From Aestuariibaculum sediminum (GTDB taxonomy: Bacteria; Bacteroidota; Bacteroidia; Flavobacteriales; Flavobacteriaceae), in contig NZ_JACVXB010000006.1 of the NCBI RefSeq assembly GCF_014596945.1, forward strand, positions 1,770 through 65,769: a DNA stretch of 64,000 bases, in the 5' to 3' direction. Shown here piece by piece: positions 7,710 to 15,862 of this stretch. Position 1 is the stretch's first letter; each line of letters begins with the position of its first letter. The notes under the pieces were generated by a model, which saw only the letters and a program-made list of their open reading frames with translations, was not told the DNA's origin and did no database searches. A program made the translations under genes and the position numbers.

Positions 7710-8411
7710 TTAATCATAAGGGCATGCGCAAAATTTCTTTTTAAACAAATCTCCAAGTGGCATATCTGTTCGTAAAATGTCAATAAACAAGCTAAGTCTT
7801 ATCATACTGGCTTGATAGGGCTTGAGGTCGGCTAGGTTAGTGCCGTATTCGCTATAAATAATATCTAGAAGTTCTTCTTCGGTGGTATTATTCGAACGTT
7901 CGTAGCGTAGATCTAGTCCAAATCGGTTATAACGAAACATAACTCCAAAATTAAAACTCATGGTATTTTTATCTAAATCTGGCCCGCCATCACTATAAGA
8001 GGTAACTTGAACACCTTCTAATTGTGTGTCATCGTAAAAATTAAAGCTTGGCCCTAGATAAAGTCTAACGGGTTTCAAAATGCGTACACCAACTAATAAC
8101 GGGATTTCCATTTTTGTTGTTCTCCATTCAGCCTTCTTTCTAGGTAATTCGTAATTATTATTTAGGGTTACATAGTTAAATTCTGGTTGCACGAAAAAAA
8201 TGCCGAACTCACCTGTAACGTAGGCACCCAGCTGATAGCCCAGTTCTTTGTTCGGTTCATGGTTTATGGCAGGTTCGTTATTGTATGCACGTTGATATAA
8301 TGTCCCAATACTATTATTATTTAGCCCTCCTTTTATTCCAAAGGCATATTCTTGAGAGAAGCTAATTATAGTATATAATAAAAGTGTAGAAGTTAGTAGT
8401 TTTAATTTCAT
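7710..8411 (-). CDS. Outer-membrane beta-barrel protein, PorT-like type
   Basis: The 233-residue protein has a Sec signal peptide (MKLKLLTSTLLLYTIISFSQ) and then the pattern of small Bacteroidota beta-barrels: FGIKGGLNNN at the start, alternating hydrophobic strands (LGAYVTGEFGIFFVQPEFNYVTL, KMEIPLLVGVRILKPVRLYLGPSFNF, FNFGVMFRYNRFGLDLRYERS) and a final strand MIRLSLFIDIL. Unusually for this type the barrel is followed by some 20 residues ending KKKFCACPYD with two Cys. Function not known; structural or small-molecule pore roles are possible. Confidence 0.75.
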   Translation of the reverse strand: MKLKLLTSTLLLYTIISFSQEYAFGIKGGLNNNSIGTLYQRAYNNEPAINHEPNKELGYQLGAYVTGEFGIFFVQPEFNYVTLNNNYELPRKKAEWRTTKMEIPLLVGVRILKPVRLYLGPSFNFYDDTQLEGVQVTSYSDGGPDLDKNTMSFNFGVMFRYNRFGLDLRYERSNNTTEEELLDIIYSEYGTNLADLKPYQASMIRLSLFIDILRTDMPLGDLFKKKFCACPYD

Positions 8412-8697
8412 ATCTGATTCGTTTTCAGGGCTTCGATTTAAAATTAAAAGGCTTCAACGAGTAGATTGTAATTTAATCGTTAAAAAGAATGTTTTTTCGA
8501 TAAGGATTTGTTTATCGATAAAATAGTTACTGATTTATGCAATGTTTATGTGGTTAATTATTCAAAATAAACCAGTTTTTATAATTATAGAGCTTGCTTT
8601 TAATCGATAAAACCGGATTTTAATCGTTAAATGTTAAAATTTTATGCATTTCATCGAATATTAAGGTATTTTGTCGTTGTGTAATTATGAATAGTTA
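8412..8697. promoter_or_regulatory. Gene-free stretch with four ATCGWTAAA-type motifs
   Basis: No reading frame of note. Similar 10-mers occur four times: AATCGTTAAA (8475-8484), TATCGATAAA (8513-8522, inside the perfect 12-bp palindrome TTTATCGATAAA at 8511-8522), AATCGATAAA (8602-8611) and AATCGTTAAA (8622-8631). The last two are exactly 20 bp apart. They may be protein-binding sites for the barrel gene or for the transcript that starts near 8711. Confidence 0.35.
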
Positions 8698-8705
8698 TAT
8701 ATTTG
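8677..8705 (+). promoter_or_regulatory. Promoter for a short transcript (TTG-N18-TATATTTG)
   Basis: TTG at 8677-8679 and TATATTTG at 8698-8705 are 18 bp apart, close to consensus. Expected start is near 8711. Confidence 0.6.
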
Positions 8706-8710
8706 AAGTG

Positions 8711-8847
8711 TACTAAATAAAATACTTTTAGTTCAATGGATTAATTAATTAATATTTGCATTATGTTGTTAGTTAGGAAACCCTGAATCTACTTCGTAAT
8801 AAAAAGCAAATTAGAAAAGGCCGAGTTTGAGGGAACTCGGTTTTTTT
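8711..8847 (+). ncRNA. Candidate small RNA or 5' leader of about 137 nt
   Basis: A near-consensus promoter at 8677-8705 and a strong terminator at 8821-8847 bracket about 137 nt without a sizeable reading frame (the longest ATG frame is seven codons). The dipeptidase gene starts 47 bp after the terminator, so this is either an independent small RNA or an attenuated leader. I do not recognise a known RNA family in it. Confidence 0.4.
8821..8847 (+). terminator. Terminator upstream of the dipeptidase gene
   Basis: Stem CCGAGTT (8821-8827) with AACTCGG (8834-8840), 6-nt loop, seven T. No protein gene precedes it on this strand for several kilobases. Confidence 0.85.
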
Positions 8848-8893
8848 GTGCTCATTAGTTTTTTTTCGACAGATTTTACTTATTTTAGCCTAC

Positions 8894-9559
8894 ATGAGTA
8901 GTGCTATCAAATATCTTTTCTTTTTTCTTATTTCTTTTTCTTATGCTCAATTACCGGAAGGCTTCGTTTATGTTAAGCAAGTTGTTCCTGATTTGGATGT
9001 AGATTTACGATATTATTCAAATAATAATTTTATAGGTAAGCCTGTAAAAGGATATGAAACTGATAAATTGATTTTAACAGTTGAAGCTGCAAATGCCCTT
9101 AAAAAGATTCAGAAAGAATTACAGGATATGAATCTGTGTTTGTTAGTTTTTGATGGTTACCGACCGCAACAAGCTGTTAATCATTTTATAGACTGGGCAA
9201 AAGATTTAAACGATACTGTAAATAAGCACGCATTTTATCCGAATGTAGATAAGAGAAATCTTTTTAAGGAAGAATATATTGCCACACGTTCCGGCCATAG
9301 CAAAGGAAGCACAGTAGATTTAACCATTATAGATGGCAATACAGGAGAGCCCTTAGATATGGGAAGTTCTTTCGATTTTTTTGGCGAAGTGTCTTGGGTA
9401 AATTATAACAACATTACAGAAAAGCAAAAAGCGAACAGAATGCTTTTGCAGCAGGTTATGCTAAAATATGGCTTTAGGAATTATCCTAAAGAATGGTGGC
9501 ACTTTACCTTAAGAAATGAGCCGTTTCCAAAAACCTATTTCGATTTTCCTGTTCAATAA
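8894..9559 (+). CDS. D-alanyl-D-alanine dipeptidase (VanX/DdpX family)
   Basis: Peptidase family M15D enzymes cut D-Ala-D-Ala. The 221-residue protein shows the zinc site SGHSKGSTVDLT (His and Asp), the catalytic EWWHFT (Glu and third zinc His) and the substrate-binding Arg in DGYRPQQA. A Sec signal (KYLFFFLISFSYAQ) follows the start, so it should act in the periplasm on peptidoglycan-derived D-Ala-D-Ala rather than as cytoplasmic vancomycin resistance. I chose ATG 8894: the frame can be extended to 8846, but that start lies in the terminator T-run. A -7-like TATTTTAG (8881-8888) ends 5 nt before the ATG. No van genes are near. Confidence 0.88.
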   Translation: MSSAIKYLFFFLISFSYAQLPEGFVYVKQVVPDLDVDLRYYSNNNFIGKPVKGYETDKLILTVEAANALKKIQKELQDMNLCLLVFDGYRPQQAVNHFIDWAKDLNDTVNKHAFYPNVDKRNLFKEEYIATRSGHSKGSTVDLTIIDGNTGEPLDMGSSFDFFGEVSWVNYNNITEKQKANRMLLQQVMLKYGFRNYPKEWWHFTLRNEPFPKTYFDFPVQ

Positions 9560-9561
9560 AA

Positions 9562-10803
9562 TTAATACCAACGTTTCTTTTTCTTTTTAGAAGCTTCACT
9601 TTTTCGACCCTTTTTGTGCTTGCTTCCTTGTTTTTTAGATTTATGAACAACTGGTTTTGCTTTCGGATCTAGGGGGTAGGGGTGATCTTCAACAACATCT
9701 AATTGTAATTGAATAAGTTGTTGAATTTTGGTGATGTATGTTTTTTCATCTGCCGAACACAGTGAGTAAGCAGTACCGCTTTTACCTGCTCTGGCTGTTC
9801 TTCCAACACGATGTACATAAGTTTCAGGAACGTTTGGTAAATCGAAATTGATAACAGCATCTAATTCATTTATATCAATACCGCGAGCGGCAACATCAGT
9901 AGCAATTAAAATATTAACATAGCCTGTTTTAAATTTATTTAGGGCTTCCTGACGTAAATGCTGGGTTTTATCACCATGAATACTATCTACTTTATAGCCG
10001 TTTTTAATTAGTGTTTTCTCCAGTTTGTCTACACCAAATTTGGTTCGTCTAAAAATAATGATCGTGCCTTTTATAGTGTTTCTCAATAAATGCAAACATA
10101 ATTCTATTTTATTACGCTTCGGCACATAATAAAGCACTTGGTTAATGTTTCCAGATGTGGACGCATTAGGTGCTACTTCAATACGTTCTGGATTTTTTAA
10201 AATGGTATTAGCCAGTTGTTCTACTTTATATGGGATAGTTGCAGAGAACAGTAATATTTGTTTTTCTTTAGTGCAAAGTCGTTCTATTTTTTTAACATCA
10301 TCAATAAAGCCCATATCTAGCATTAAATCGGCTTCATCAAGAACAAGAGTTTCTACGTGGTCTAAATTAACCAAATCTTGTTTGTGTAAATCCAGAAGTC
10401 TGCCTGGAGTGGCGATTAAAATATCAATGCCTTTGTTTAGAATATCTTTTTGAGGTTCTATAGAAGTTCCTCCAAAAACAACGGCAGTGCGTAAATTTGT
10501 GTAGATACCGTATGTTTTAAAATTATCAAGAATTTGAACGGCCAATTCTCTGGAAGGACTAACAATTAAAGCTTTAATTTTTTTTCCTTTTTTAGGTGCA
10601 TCTTGATAATCGAAAAGCGATTGTAAAATAGGAAGCGCAAACGCAGCGGTTTTTCCGGTCCCTGTTTGTGCAGATACAATAACATCTTTTTTATTTAGTA
10701 CAAAAGGAATGGTTCTTTCCTGAACTAAAGTTGGATTATCATAGCCAGCTTCAGCAATGGCTCTTAAAAGTGGTTTGTTTAATTGTAAGTCTTTAAATGA
10801 CAT
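9562..10803 (-). CDS. DEAD-box ATP-dependent RNA helicase (RhlE-like)
   Basis: RNA unwinding in ribosome assembly or RNA decay in the cytoplasm. The 413 residues hold all helicase motifs: Q motif (YDNPTLVQERTIPF), I (AQTGTGKT), Ia (PSRELA), Ib (TPGRL), II (DEAD), III (SAT), IV (IIFRRTK), V (ATDVAARGID) and VI (HRVGRTARAGKSG). The basic C-terminal tail of about 30 Lys-rich residues is typical for RNA-binding extensions. It converges with the dipeptidase gene, only 2 bp apart at the stop codons. The next gene upstream on the same strand is 33 bp away, so the two could be co-transcribed. Confidence 0.92.
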   Translation of the reverse strand: MSFKDLQLNKPLLRAIAEAGYDNPTLVQERTIPFVLNKKDVIVSAQTGTGKTAAFALPILQSLFDYQDAPKKGKKIKALIVSPSRELAVQILDNFKTYGIYTNLRTAVVFGGTSIEPQKDILNKGIDILIATPGRLLDLHKQDLVNLDHVETLVLDEADLMLDMGFIDDVKKIERLCTKEKQILLFSATIPYKVEQLANTILKNPERIEVAPNASTSGNINQVLYYVPKRNKIELCLHLLRNTIKGTIIIFRRTKFGVDKLEKTLIKNGYKVDSIHGDKTQHLRQEALNKFKTGYVNILIATDVAARGIDINELDAVINFDLPNVPETYVHRVGRTARAGKSGTAYSLCSADEKTYITKIQQLIQLQLDVVEDHPYPLDPKAKPVVHKSKKQGSKHKKGRKSEASKKKKKRWY

Positions 10804-10836
10804 AATCGTGTTTTATGCCACAAAGATAAGTGAATT

Positions 10837-11217
10837 TTAAACGAGGATTTTTTTTATTTTAATGGCATTCCAAGTGTCATCAACTGAAAGTAATTTTGTG
10901 GGTTTTAATCTGTAATCCCCTAAGAAATCCCAATCGAATTCAATGTGTAATTTGGAAATTTCGCTAATGGTGGTTTCATTTGGATAAAATACCCATAAAA
11001 TGGAGTTGTCTAAAAGTCTAGGAAAAAGGGTGAGCATCTGGTTAACAAAGTCTTCTTTGCTTTCTACAAATACCAACGCGCATTCTACACAAGAGGTTGT
11101 AACCAGCGATTCAGAATAATTAACATCGCTAAAAATGGCATTAAAAGATTCTGGTTTATTTAAAATATAAACGTCCTTAAAGTTTTGAAGTTTTAGTTTT
11201 TTAGGTAATGTTCGCAT
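10837..11217 (-). CDS. DUF3052-like hypothetical protein
   Basis: The 126 residues fit the DUF3052 pattern: LPKKLKLQNFKDVYILNKPESF, a strand CALVFVESKEDF, a helix, SILWVFYPNE and a C-terminal SVDDTWNAIKIKK, as in the family's Rossmann-like fold. No catalytic motif is known. No signal peptide. It lies between a MOSC protein gene and a DEAD-box helicase gene, all on one strand, with 54 and 33 bp gaps. Confidence 0.65.
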   Translation of the reverse strand: MRTLPKKLKLQNFKDVYILNKPESFNAIFSDVNYSESLVTTSCVECALVFVESKEDFVNQMLTLFPRLLDNSILWVFYPNETTISEISKLHIEFDWDFLGDYRLKPTKLLSVDDTWNAIKIKKILV

Positions 11218-11271
11218 ATTCTAAATATACAAAAAATATCAATGTTTTAAAATAACAGGACCTGTATAATT

Positions 11272-11907
11272 CTATGAGATGAACTGAAGTAATTTTTCCT
11301 TTTTTTTCGCAGGAATAGCATCACTTTCGATTAGCGATTTTACTATGTTTTTATCTTTTTCAGGGTTGTAAAGTAAATTGAAAAATGCGTGAACAGAGAT
11401 CTTGTTTTTGTCTTTTTGAATACGTTTTAAAGCATCTCCAGAGGATGCAAAACCTTCCTGCAGTACGCGTACGTATGTGCCAGAATAGCCTCTTTTTATA
11501 AATTGTTTTAAAACATCCTGAGTGCCAAACTTTATACCTAATTTATAACAAGGTTCACGTGGTTCGGTAATTTGGATTATAGCTGTGCCCACCTGAAAAA
11601 TATCGCCAACAAAAATTTTAGTTTCATCTAAGTTGCTAACCGTTAAATTTTCACCAAACATTCCCCATTCCCAATTTAAATCAGGATAAAGCGATTTCCA
11701 GTATTTGTATTCATTTTCTGAAAAAAGATAGCAGGCCTTAAATTCACCACCGTGATATTTTCTATCAATAACCTGATCGTTTTTTACATCACTTTTTCCT
11801 AAATAGATAGGAGAAGTAGTTGGTATTTTAAATATGCCTGTTTGTTCTTCTTTGTTATTCCAAATAATCGTTTTGGCATTGGCAATATTGGTAGATTTTA
11901 TATACAT
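11272..11907 (-). CDS. MOSC domain protein (YiiM-like)
   Basis: The 211-residue protein has the MOSC signature: KYHGG-type motif (DRKYHGGEFKACYLFSENEYKYW), FGENLTV, GDIFQVGTAIIQITEPREPCYKLG with the conserved Cys, and the C-terminal helical extension seen in YiiM-type proteins. MOSC domains bind the molybdenum cofactor; YiiM reduces N-hydroxylated purines with a partner flavoprotein, but the substrate here is not evident. Cytoplasmic. Confidence 0.88.
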   Translation of the reverse strand: MYIKSTNIANAKTIIWNNKEEQTGIFKIPTTSPIYLGKSDVKNDQVIDRKYHGGEFKACYLFSENEYKYWKSLYPDLNWEWGMFGENLTVSNLDETKIFVGDIFQVGTAIIQITEPREPCYKLGIKFGTQDVLKQFIKRGYSGTYVRVLQEGFASSGDALKRIQKDKNKISVHAFFNLLYNPEKDKNIVKSLIESDAIPAKKKEKLLQFIS

Positions 11908-12036
11908 AATTATGTAGCTTCTATTTTTCTAAGGTACCAAAAATTATAGGCTTAATTAATTTTTAATCTAAAAACTTTGTTTAATCCATGCTTGGCTGGT
12001 TTAAGGGTTATGGCTTTATAATTGAAGGATAGAAAC

Positions 12037-12071
12037 AACAAAGCCATCTTAAAAATTAAGATGGCTTTGTT
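12037..12071. terminator. Probable terminator after the FKBP lipoprotein gene
   Basis: Long stem: ACAAAGCCATCTTA and TAAGATGGCTTTGT around a 5-nt loop. The T-tract is weak on both strands, but the gene at 12091 ends 20 bp away. Confidence 0.6.
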
Positions 12072-12090
12072 AAGTTATAATTGTATGTGC

Positions 12091-12924
12091 TTAATTGATC
12101 GATTTTAATTCGATATCGAAAATTAAAACAGAGCCACCAGGAATAGTGTAATAATTCGAGTTTCCGTAGCCCAAATGTGCAGGAACTAATAATTTTCCTT
12201 TTCCACCCTCGTTGAAATAAGGAATGCCTTCTTTCCAGCCGCTAATAACCTGATTTAAACTAAGTGTTGCTCCAGAGACTGTGCTTTCATCAAAAACTTC
12301 TCCATTTGTAAAATACCCTGTGTAAGCAACGGTTACTTGGTCGGTAGAAGTAGGGTTTTCTCCTGTTCCTGTTTCATCTATAATATAATAAAGACCAGAT
12401 TCTGTTTTTTGAGCTTCTAAATTATTATCAGTTAAATACTGTTGAATTTCAATGTCGTTTTCTGTTTTGTAATTCACGTAAACCACTTCAATATCAAAAA
12501 TAATAACTGATCCAGCAGGGATATTGTTGTGTTTGTTGCTACCGTATGCCAAATGTGCTGGAATTAATAATTTTCCGCTTCCACCTTCATTAAATTTAGT
12601 TAGTCCTTCTGCAAACCCCGGGATTACGTATTGTAAGATGAATGAAGCTCCTTCAGCTGTACTCTCGTCGAAAACCGTTCCATTGGTAAAATACCCTTTA
12701 TAAACAACTTTAACACGGTCGTTTAAATTTACAGGTGCTTCGCCGCCACCTTGTTCGTCGATAACATAATAAAGTCCTGATGTTGTTTTTTCTGCGTTTA
12801 GATTGTTTTCAAGAATATAGGCTTGAATTTCTTCATCATTTTGAACTGTATAGTCCACAGGTTCATCTGTACTGCATGATAAAAAGCATACTATAGCAGT
12901 CGCTAATAAAAATAGTCTTCTCAT
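12091..12924 (-). CDS. Lipoprotein with two tandem FKBP-type peptidyl-prolyl isomerase domains
   Basis: The 277-residue protein starts with a lipoprotein signal (MRRLFLLATAIVCFLSC) and carries two homologous halves, about residues 35-150 and 155-277, each with a short helical EIQxYLxxNNLxAxKTxSGLYY lead and an FKBP core (VxYxGYFTNGxVFDEST, EGIxxFNEGGxGKLLxPAHLxYG, IPxGSVxIFDIE). Such proteins assist folding in the periplasm or at the outer membrane; in Bacteroidota FKBPs of this type are often linked to gliding and envelope assembly. I chose ATG 12924: a longer frame begins with a TTG at 12942 that is part of the -7 element. The key aromatic at the active site is Phe in domain 1 and Trp in domain 2. 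Confidence 0.9.
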   Translation of the reverse strand: MRRLFLLATAIVCFLSCSTDEPVDYTVQNDEEIQAYILENNLNAEKTTSGLYYVIDEQGGGEAPVNLNDRVKVVYKGYFTNGTVFDESTAEGASFILQYVIPGFAEGLTKFNEGGSGKLLIPAHLAYGSNKHNNIPAGSVIIFDIEVVYVNYKTENDIEIQQYLTDNNLEAQKTESGLYYIIDETGTGENPTSTDQVTVAYTGYFTNGEVFDESTVSGATLSLNQVISGWKEGIPYFNEGGKGKLLVPAHLGYGNSNYYTIPGGSVLIFDIELKSIN

Positions 12925-12939
12925 AATTTTTTTTGAGGG

Positions 12940-12947
12940 CAAATATA
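12940..12947 (-). promoter_or_regulatory. -7 element of the FKBP gene (TATATTTG)
   Basis: On the minus strand 12947-12940 reads TATATTTG, an exact match to TAnnTTTG, 15 bp before the chosen ATG. It gives this gene its own promoter although the META-domain gene lies just upstream. Confidence 0.55.
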
Positions 12948-12962
12948 AGAGAACCTATTCGT

Positions 12963-13640
12963 TTAATCTATTTTTTTAAGACTTAGCGTTTCTTCGCCGT
13001 TAGCATTTAAAAATGTAAGTTTTAACTCTTCCTGCTTGTAGCTAACCGATTCGTTTAACGCTTTATTAAACTGCATTGAAACCGTCATGTCCGGACACAT
13101 TTTTCTTGTAGAAGCTAAAGGACCTAATGTTATATTTCGGGCAGTAAGGTTTTTTATTTTTCCTGTAAAATTGTTGCAACCATCGTTACCTGAAATTTGC
13201 ATTTTAGAGATGTCAATTTCAATACTTGGTGTTTTTGGGGCATTTGTAACTGGCTCGCCTTTTATAGTTGTTACCGACCATATATCATTTAAAATCATTT
13301 TCGGATCTTTTATTTTTTCCATAACTTTTACTAGTTTGTATTTAATAGACGATGCATCGGCAGGCACGTTTTTAGGGTCTAATTGCGTTTCGGTAACTTC
13401 AATTTTTTGAAAATATCCAAATTCAAAATCGAACCCTTCAATTGGGGCATAAAAGGAACTCCAGATTGCTTTATCGACGTCGGTGCCTTTGTAAACTTGT
13501 AAACACATCATTTTACCTGCGCCTGAACTGCATTCTGTTTTTACACTATTAACCCAATAGGTTGTCGTTTTAATTGAATTGCATGAAGTAAAAAGTGTTG
13601 CTATAATGGTAATTGGTAACATGGATTTAAGTAATGACAT
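12963..13640 (-). CDS. Lipoprotein with DUF4377-like and META (HslJ-like) domains
   Basis: The 225-residue protein has a lipoprotein signal (Cys at 20, LFTSC). Residues about 25-110 (TTYWVNSVKTECSSGAGKMMCLQVYKG..) match the DUF4377 pattern; residues about 115-225 match META/HslJ (ILNDIWSVTTIKG, ISGNDGCNNFTGKI, LASTRKMCPDM, FNKALNESVSYK). HslJ-like domains are stress-linked and of unknown biochemistry. It is followed by the FKBP gene on the same strand, which has its own promoter element. Confidence 0.8.
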   Translation of the reverse strand: MSLLKSMLPITIIATLFTSCNSIKTTTYWVNSVKTECSSGAGKMMCLQVYKGTDVDKAIWSSFYAPIEGFDFEFGYFQKIEVTETQLDPKNVPADASSIKYKLVKVMEKIKDPKMILNDIWSVTTIKGEPVTNAPKTPSIEIDISKMQISGNDGCNNFTGKIKNLTARNITLGPLASTRKMCPDMTVSMQFNKALNESVSYKQEELKLTFLNANGEETLSLKKID

Positions 13641-13732
13641 ATTTTATTTTGTTTTTAAAGTTATTCACTATGTCTTTTCAAATGTCTTGCCAAATTGTGG
13701 CGAATTAAGTTAATGAAATGTTATAAAATAAA

Positions 13733-13764
13733 AAAGCCCATTCTAAATTAATAAAATGGGCTTT
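13733..13764 (-). terminator. Terminator of htpG
   Basis: Stem AAAGCCCATT (13733-13742) with AATGGGCTTT (13755-13764) and a 12-nt loop; on the minus strand a T-rich run follows. It is 21 bp after the htpG stop. Confidence 0.8.
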
Positions 13765-13784
13765 AAAATAACGCTTTTTTTAAA

Positions 13785-15695
13785 TTACTTTAAAATATCG
13801 TAACTACGTTTAATGAAGTTTGTTAACTCTTCACCTTTTAATAGGCCTTGAGATAAACGTGCTAAATCTAAACTTTGATTAATTAAACGTTCTTGCTCTG
13901 CTTTATCGTCTTTATTTAAAATGTCGGTAACCAAGTCGGCGTTTGTGTTAACCACTAGGTTGTACATTTCTGGCATATTGCCAAACATGTTCATGCCTCC
14001 GCCACCAGTTGCCTGCATTTCTTTCATTCTACGCATAAATTCTGGTTGTGTGATGATGAACGGCGACGCATTACTGTCCATTGCTTCTAGTTGTACCATG
14101 AATTTTTCAGAAGGAATGACTTCTTTTAATAATTCATCTAATGCTTTCTTTTGGTCTTCATCTAATTTCGAAACAGTACTGTCCTCTTTCTTAATTAAAT
14201 TGTCAATATGATCTCCATCTACACGAGCAAAGGAAATATTCTCTTTTGTCGTCTCCAGTTTTTGAATTAAGTGAGAAACAATTGGAGAATCTAATAATAA
14301 AACTTCATAGTTTTTCGCTTTTGCAGCTTCAATATAACTGTGCTGCGCATCTTTATCGGCTGCGTAAAGTATAACTAGCTTGCCATCTTTATCGGTTTGA
14401 TTGGCTTTAATTTTATTGAAAAGCTCTTCGTATGTGTAATAAGTTCCATCAACGGTTGGGTAAAGTGCAAAAGCATCGGCTTTTTCGAAGAATTTTTCTT
14501 CAGAAAGCATACCATACTCAATGACCACTTTAATATCGTTCCACTTGGCTTCAAAATCTTCACGGTTATTATTGAATAACGATTTTAATTTGTCGGCCAC
14601 TTTACGGGTAATGTATGATGAAATCTTTTTAACCGCACCATCAGCCTGTAAGTAAGAACGCGATACATTTAACGGGATATCTGGCGAATCGATAACACCG
14701 CGTAACATGGTTAGGAATTCTGGAACAATACCTTCAACGTTATCGGTAACGAAAACTTGATTTTGATATAATTGAATTCTATCTTTTTGAATGTTCATAT
14801 CCTGACCTAGCTTTGGGAAGTATAAAATTCCAGTTAAGTTAAACGGATAATCTACATTTAAATGAATGTGGAATAACGGATCTTCGAATTGCATTGGATA
14901 CAATTCACGATAGAAATTTTTATAGTCCTCATCCTCTAAATCGGTAGGTTGTTTTGTCCACGCCGGGTTAGGGTTGTTAATAATATTATCAACAGTAATT
15001 TGTTTGTGAGGTTCTTTGGTTTCTTTGCCGTCTTTATCGGTAATTGTAGCAGGCTCATGCTCTGGATCGTTAATTTCCTTAGTTCCAAATTTAATTGGAA
15101 TCGGCATGAATTTGTTGTACTTAGTAAGTAGCGCGCTAATACGAGACTCTTCTAAAAATTCGGTTGAATCTTCTGCAATATGAAGGATAATTTCTGTTCC
15201 CCTATCTTCTTTGTTAGCTTCTTCTAGTGTAAACTCGGGAGATCCATCGCAAGTCCAGTGCGCAGAAGGTGCGCCAGTGTGTGATTTAGTGATGATTTCT
15301 ACTTTTTCTGCAACCATAAACGCTGAGTAAAACCCTAAACCAAAGTGACCAATAATTCCGGAGTCTTTAGCTGAATCTTTGTACTTATCTAAAAATTCTT
15401 CAGCCCCAGAAAACGCTACTTGGTTAATGTACTTTTCAACCTCCTCGGCTGTCATACCAATACCTTGATCTATAATATGAAGTTTTTTACCTTCTTTATC
15501 AATTTTAACTTCAATTTGAGGGTTTCCATATTCAGATTTAGATTCCCCAATACTTGTTAAATGCTTTAACTTTAAAGTGGCATCTGTGCCGTTACTAATT
15601 AACTCACGTAAAAAGATTTCGTGATCGCTGTATAAGAATTTTTTAATGAGAGGGAAGATGTTTTCAACCGAAACATTAATATTTCCTTTTGTCAT
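13785..15695 (-). CDS. htpG: Molecular chaperone HtpG (Hsp90)
   Basis: Cytoplasmic ATP-dependent chaperone. The 636-residue protein has the GHKL ATPase domain (SNGTDATLKLKHL, DQGIGMT, GHFGLGFYSAFMV, GTEIILH), the middle domain with LYFPK and VSRSYLQ, and the C-terminal dimerisation domain (PEFMRRMKEM). Length is normal. A glycine and methionine run (ATGGGGMNMFGNMPEM) lies near residues 565-580. Transcribed alone; fabH diverges upstream. Confidence 0.97.
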   Translation of the reverse strand: MTKGNINVSVENIFPLIKKFLYSDHEIFLRELISNGTDATLKLKHLTSIGESKSEYGNPQIEVKIDKEGKKLHIIDQGIGMTAEEVEKYINQVAFSGAEEFLDKYKDSAKDSGIIGHFGLGFYSAFMVAEKVEIITKSHTGAPSAHWTCDGSPEFTLEEANKEDRGTEIILHIAEDSTEFLEESRISALLTKYNKFMPIPIKFGTKEINDPEHEPATITDKDGKETKEPHKQITVDNIINNPNPAWTKQPTDLEDEDYKNFYRELYPMQFEDPLFHIHLNVDYPFNLTGILYFPKLGQDMNIQKDRIQLYQNQVFVTDNVEGIVPEFLTMLRGVIDSPDIPLNVSRSYLQADGAVKKISSYITRKVADKLKSLFNNNREDFEAKWNDIKVVIEYGMLSEEKFFEKADAFALYPTVDGTYYTYEELFNKIKANQTDKDGKLVILYAADKDAQHSYIEAAKAKNYEVLLLDSPIVSHLIQKLETTKENISFARVDGDHIDNLIKKEDSTVSKLDEDQKKALDELLKEVIPSEKFMVQLEAMDSNASPFIITQPEFMRRMKEMQATGGGGMNMFGNMPEMYNLVVNTNADLVTDILNKDDKAEQERLINQSLDLARLSQGLLKGEELTNFIKRSYDILK

Positions 15696-15862
15696 GATAT
15701 ATAGTTTTTATTTTGTTTATAATTATCTGATTTTGGAACATTCAACAAAAATGCCAAGGCTAAAAATGTGACAAACTGACACGATGAGCGTAAGCATATT
15801 TAATAAGGATATTTCTATAATTATGTCTAACTTGTCATTTTAAAACTAAATTTTTAGACATT

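Noticed and set aside
8894-9559. Vancomycin resistance gene vanX
   Set aside because: The protein has a signal peptide and no vanH, vanA, vanR or vanS neighbours; a peptidoglycan-recycling role is more likely.
15823-15861. 8-bp inverted repeat before fabH as an operator
   Set aside because: The arms are 23 bp apart with no further symmetry; in such AT-rich sequence this may be chance, so it is only mentioned in the fabH entry.
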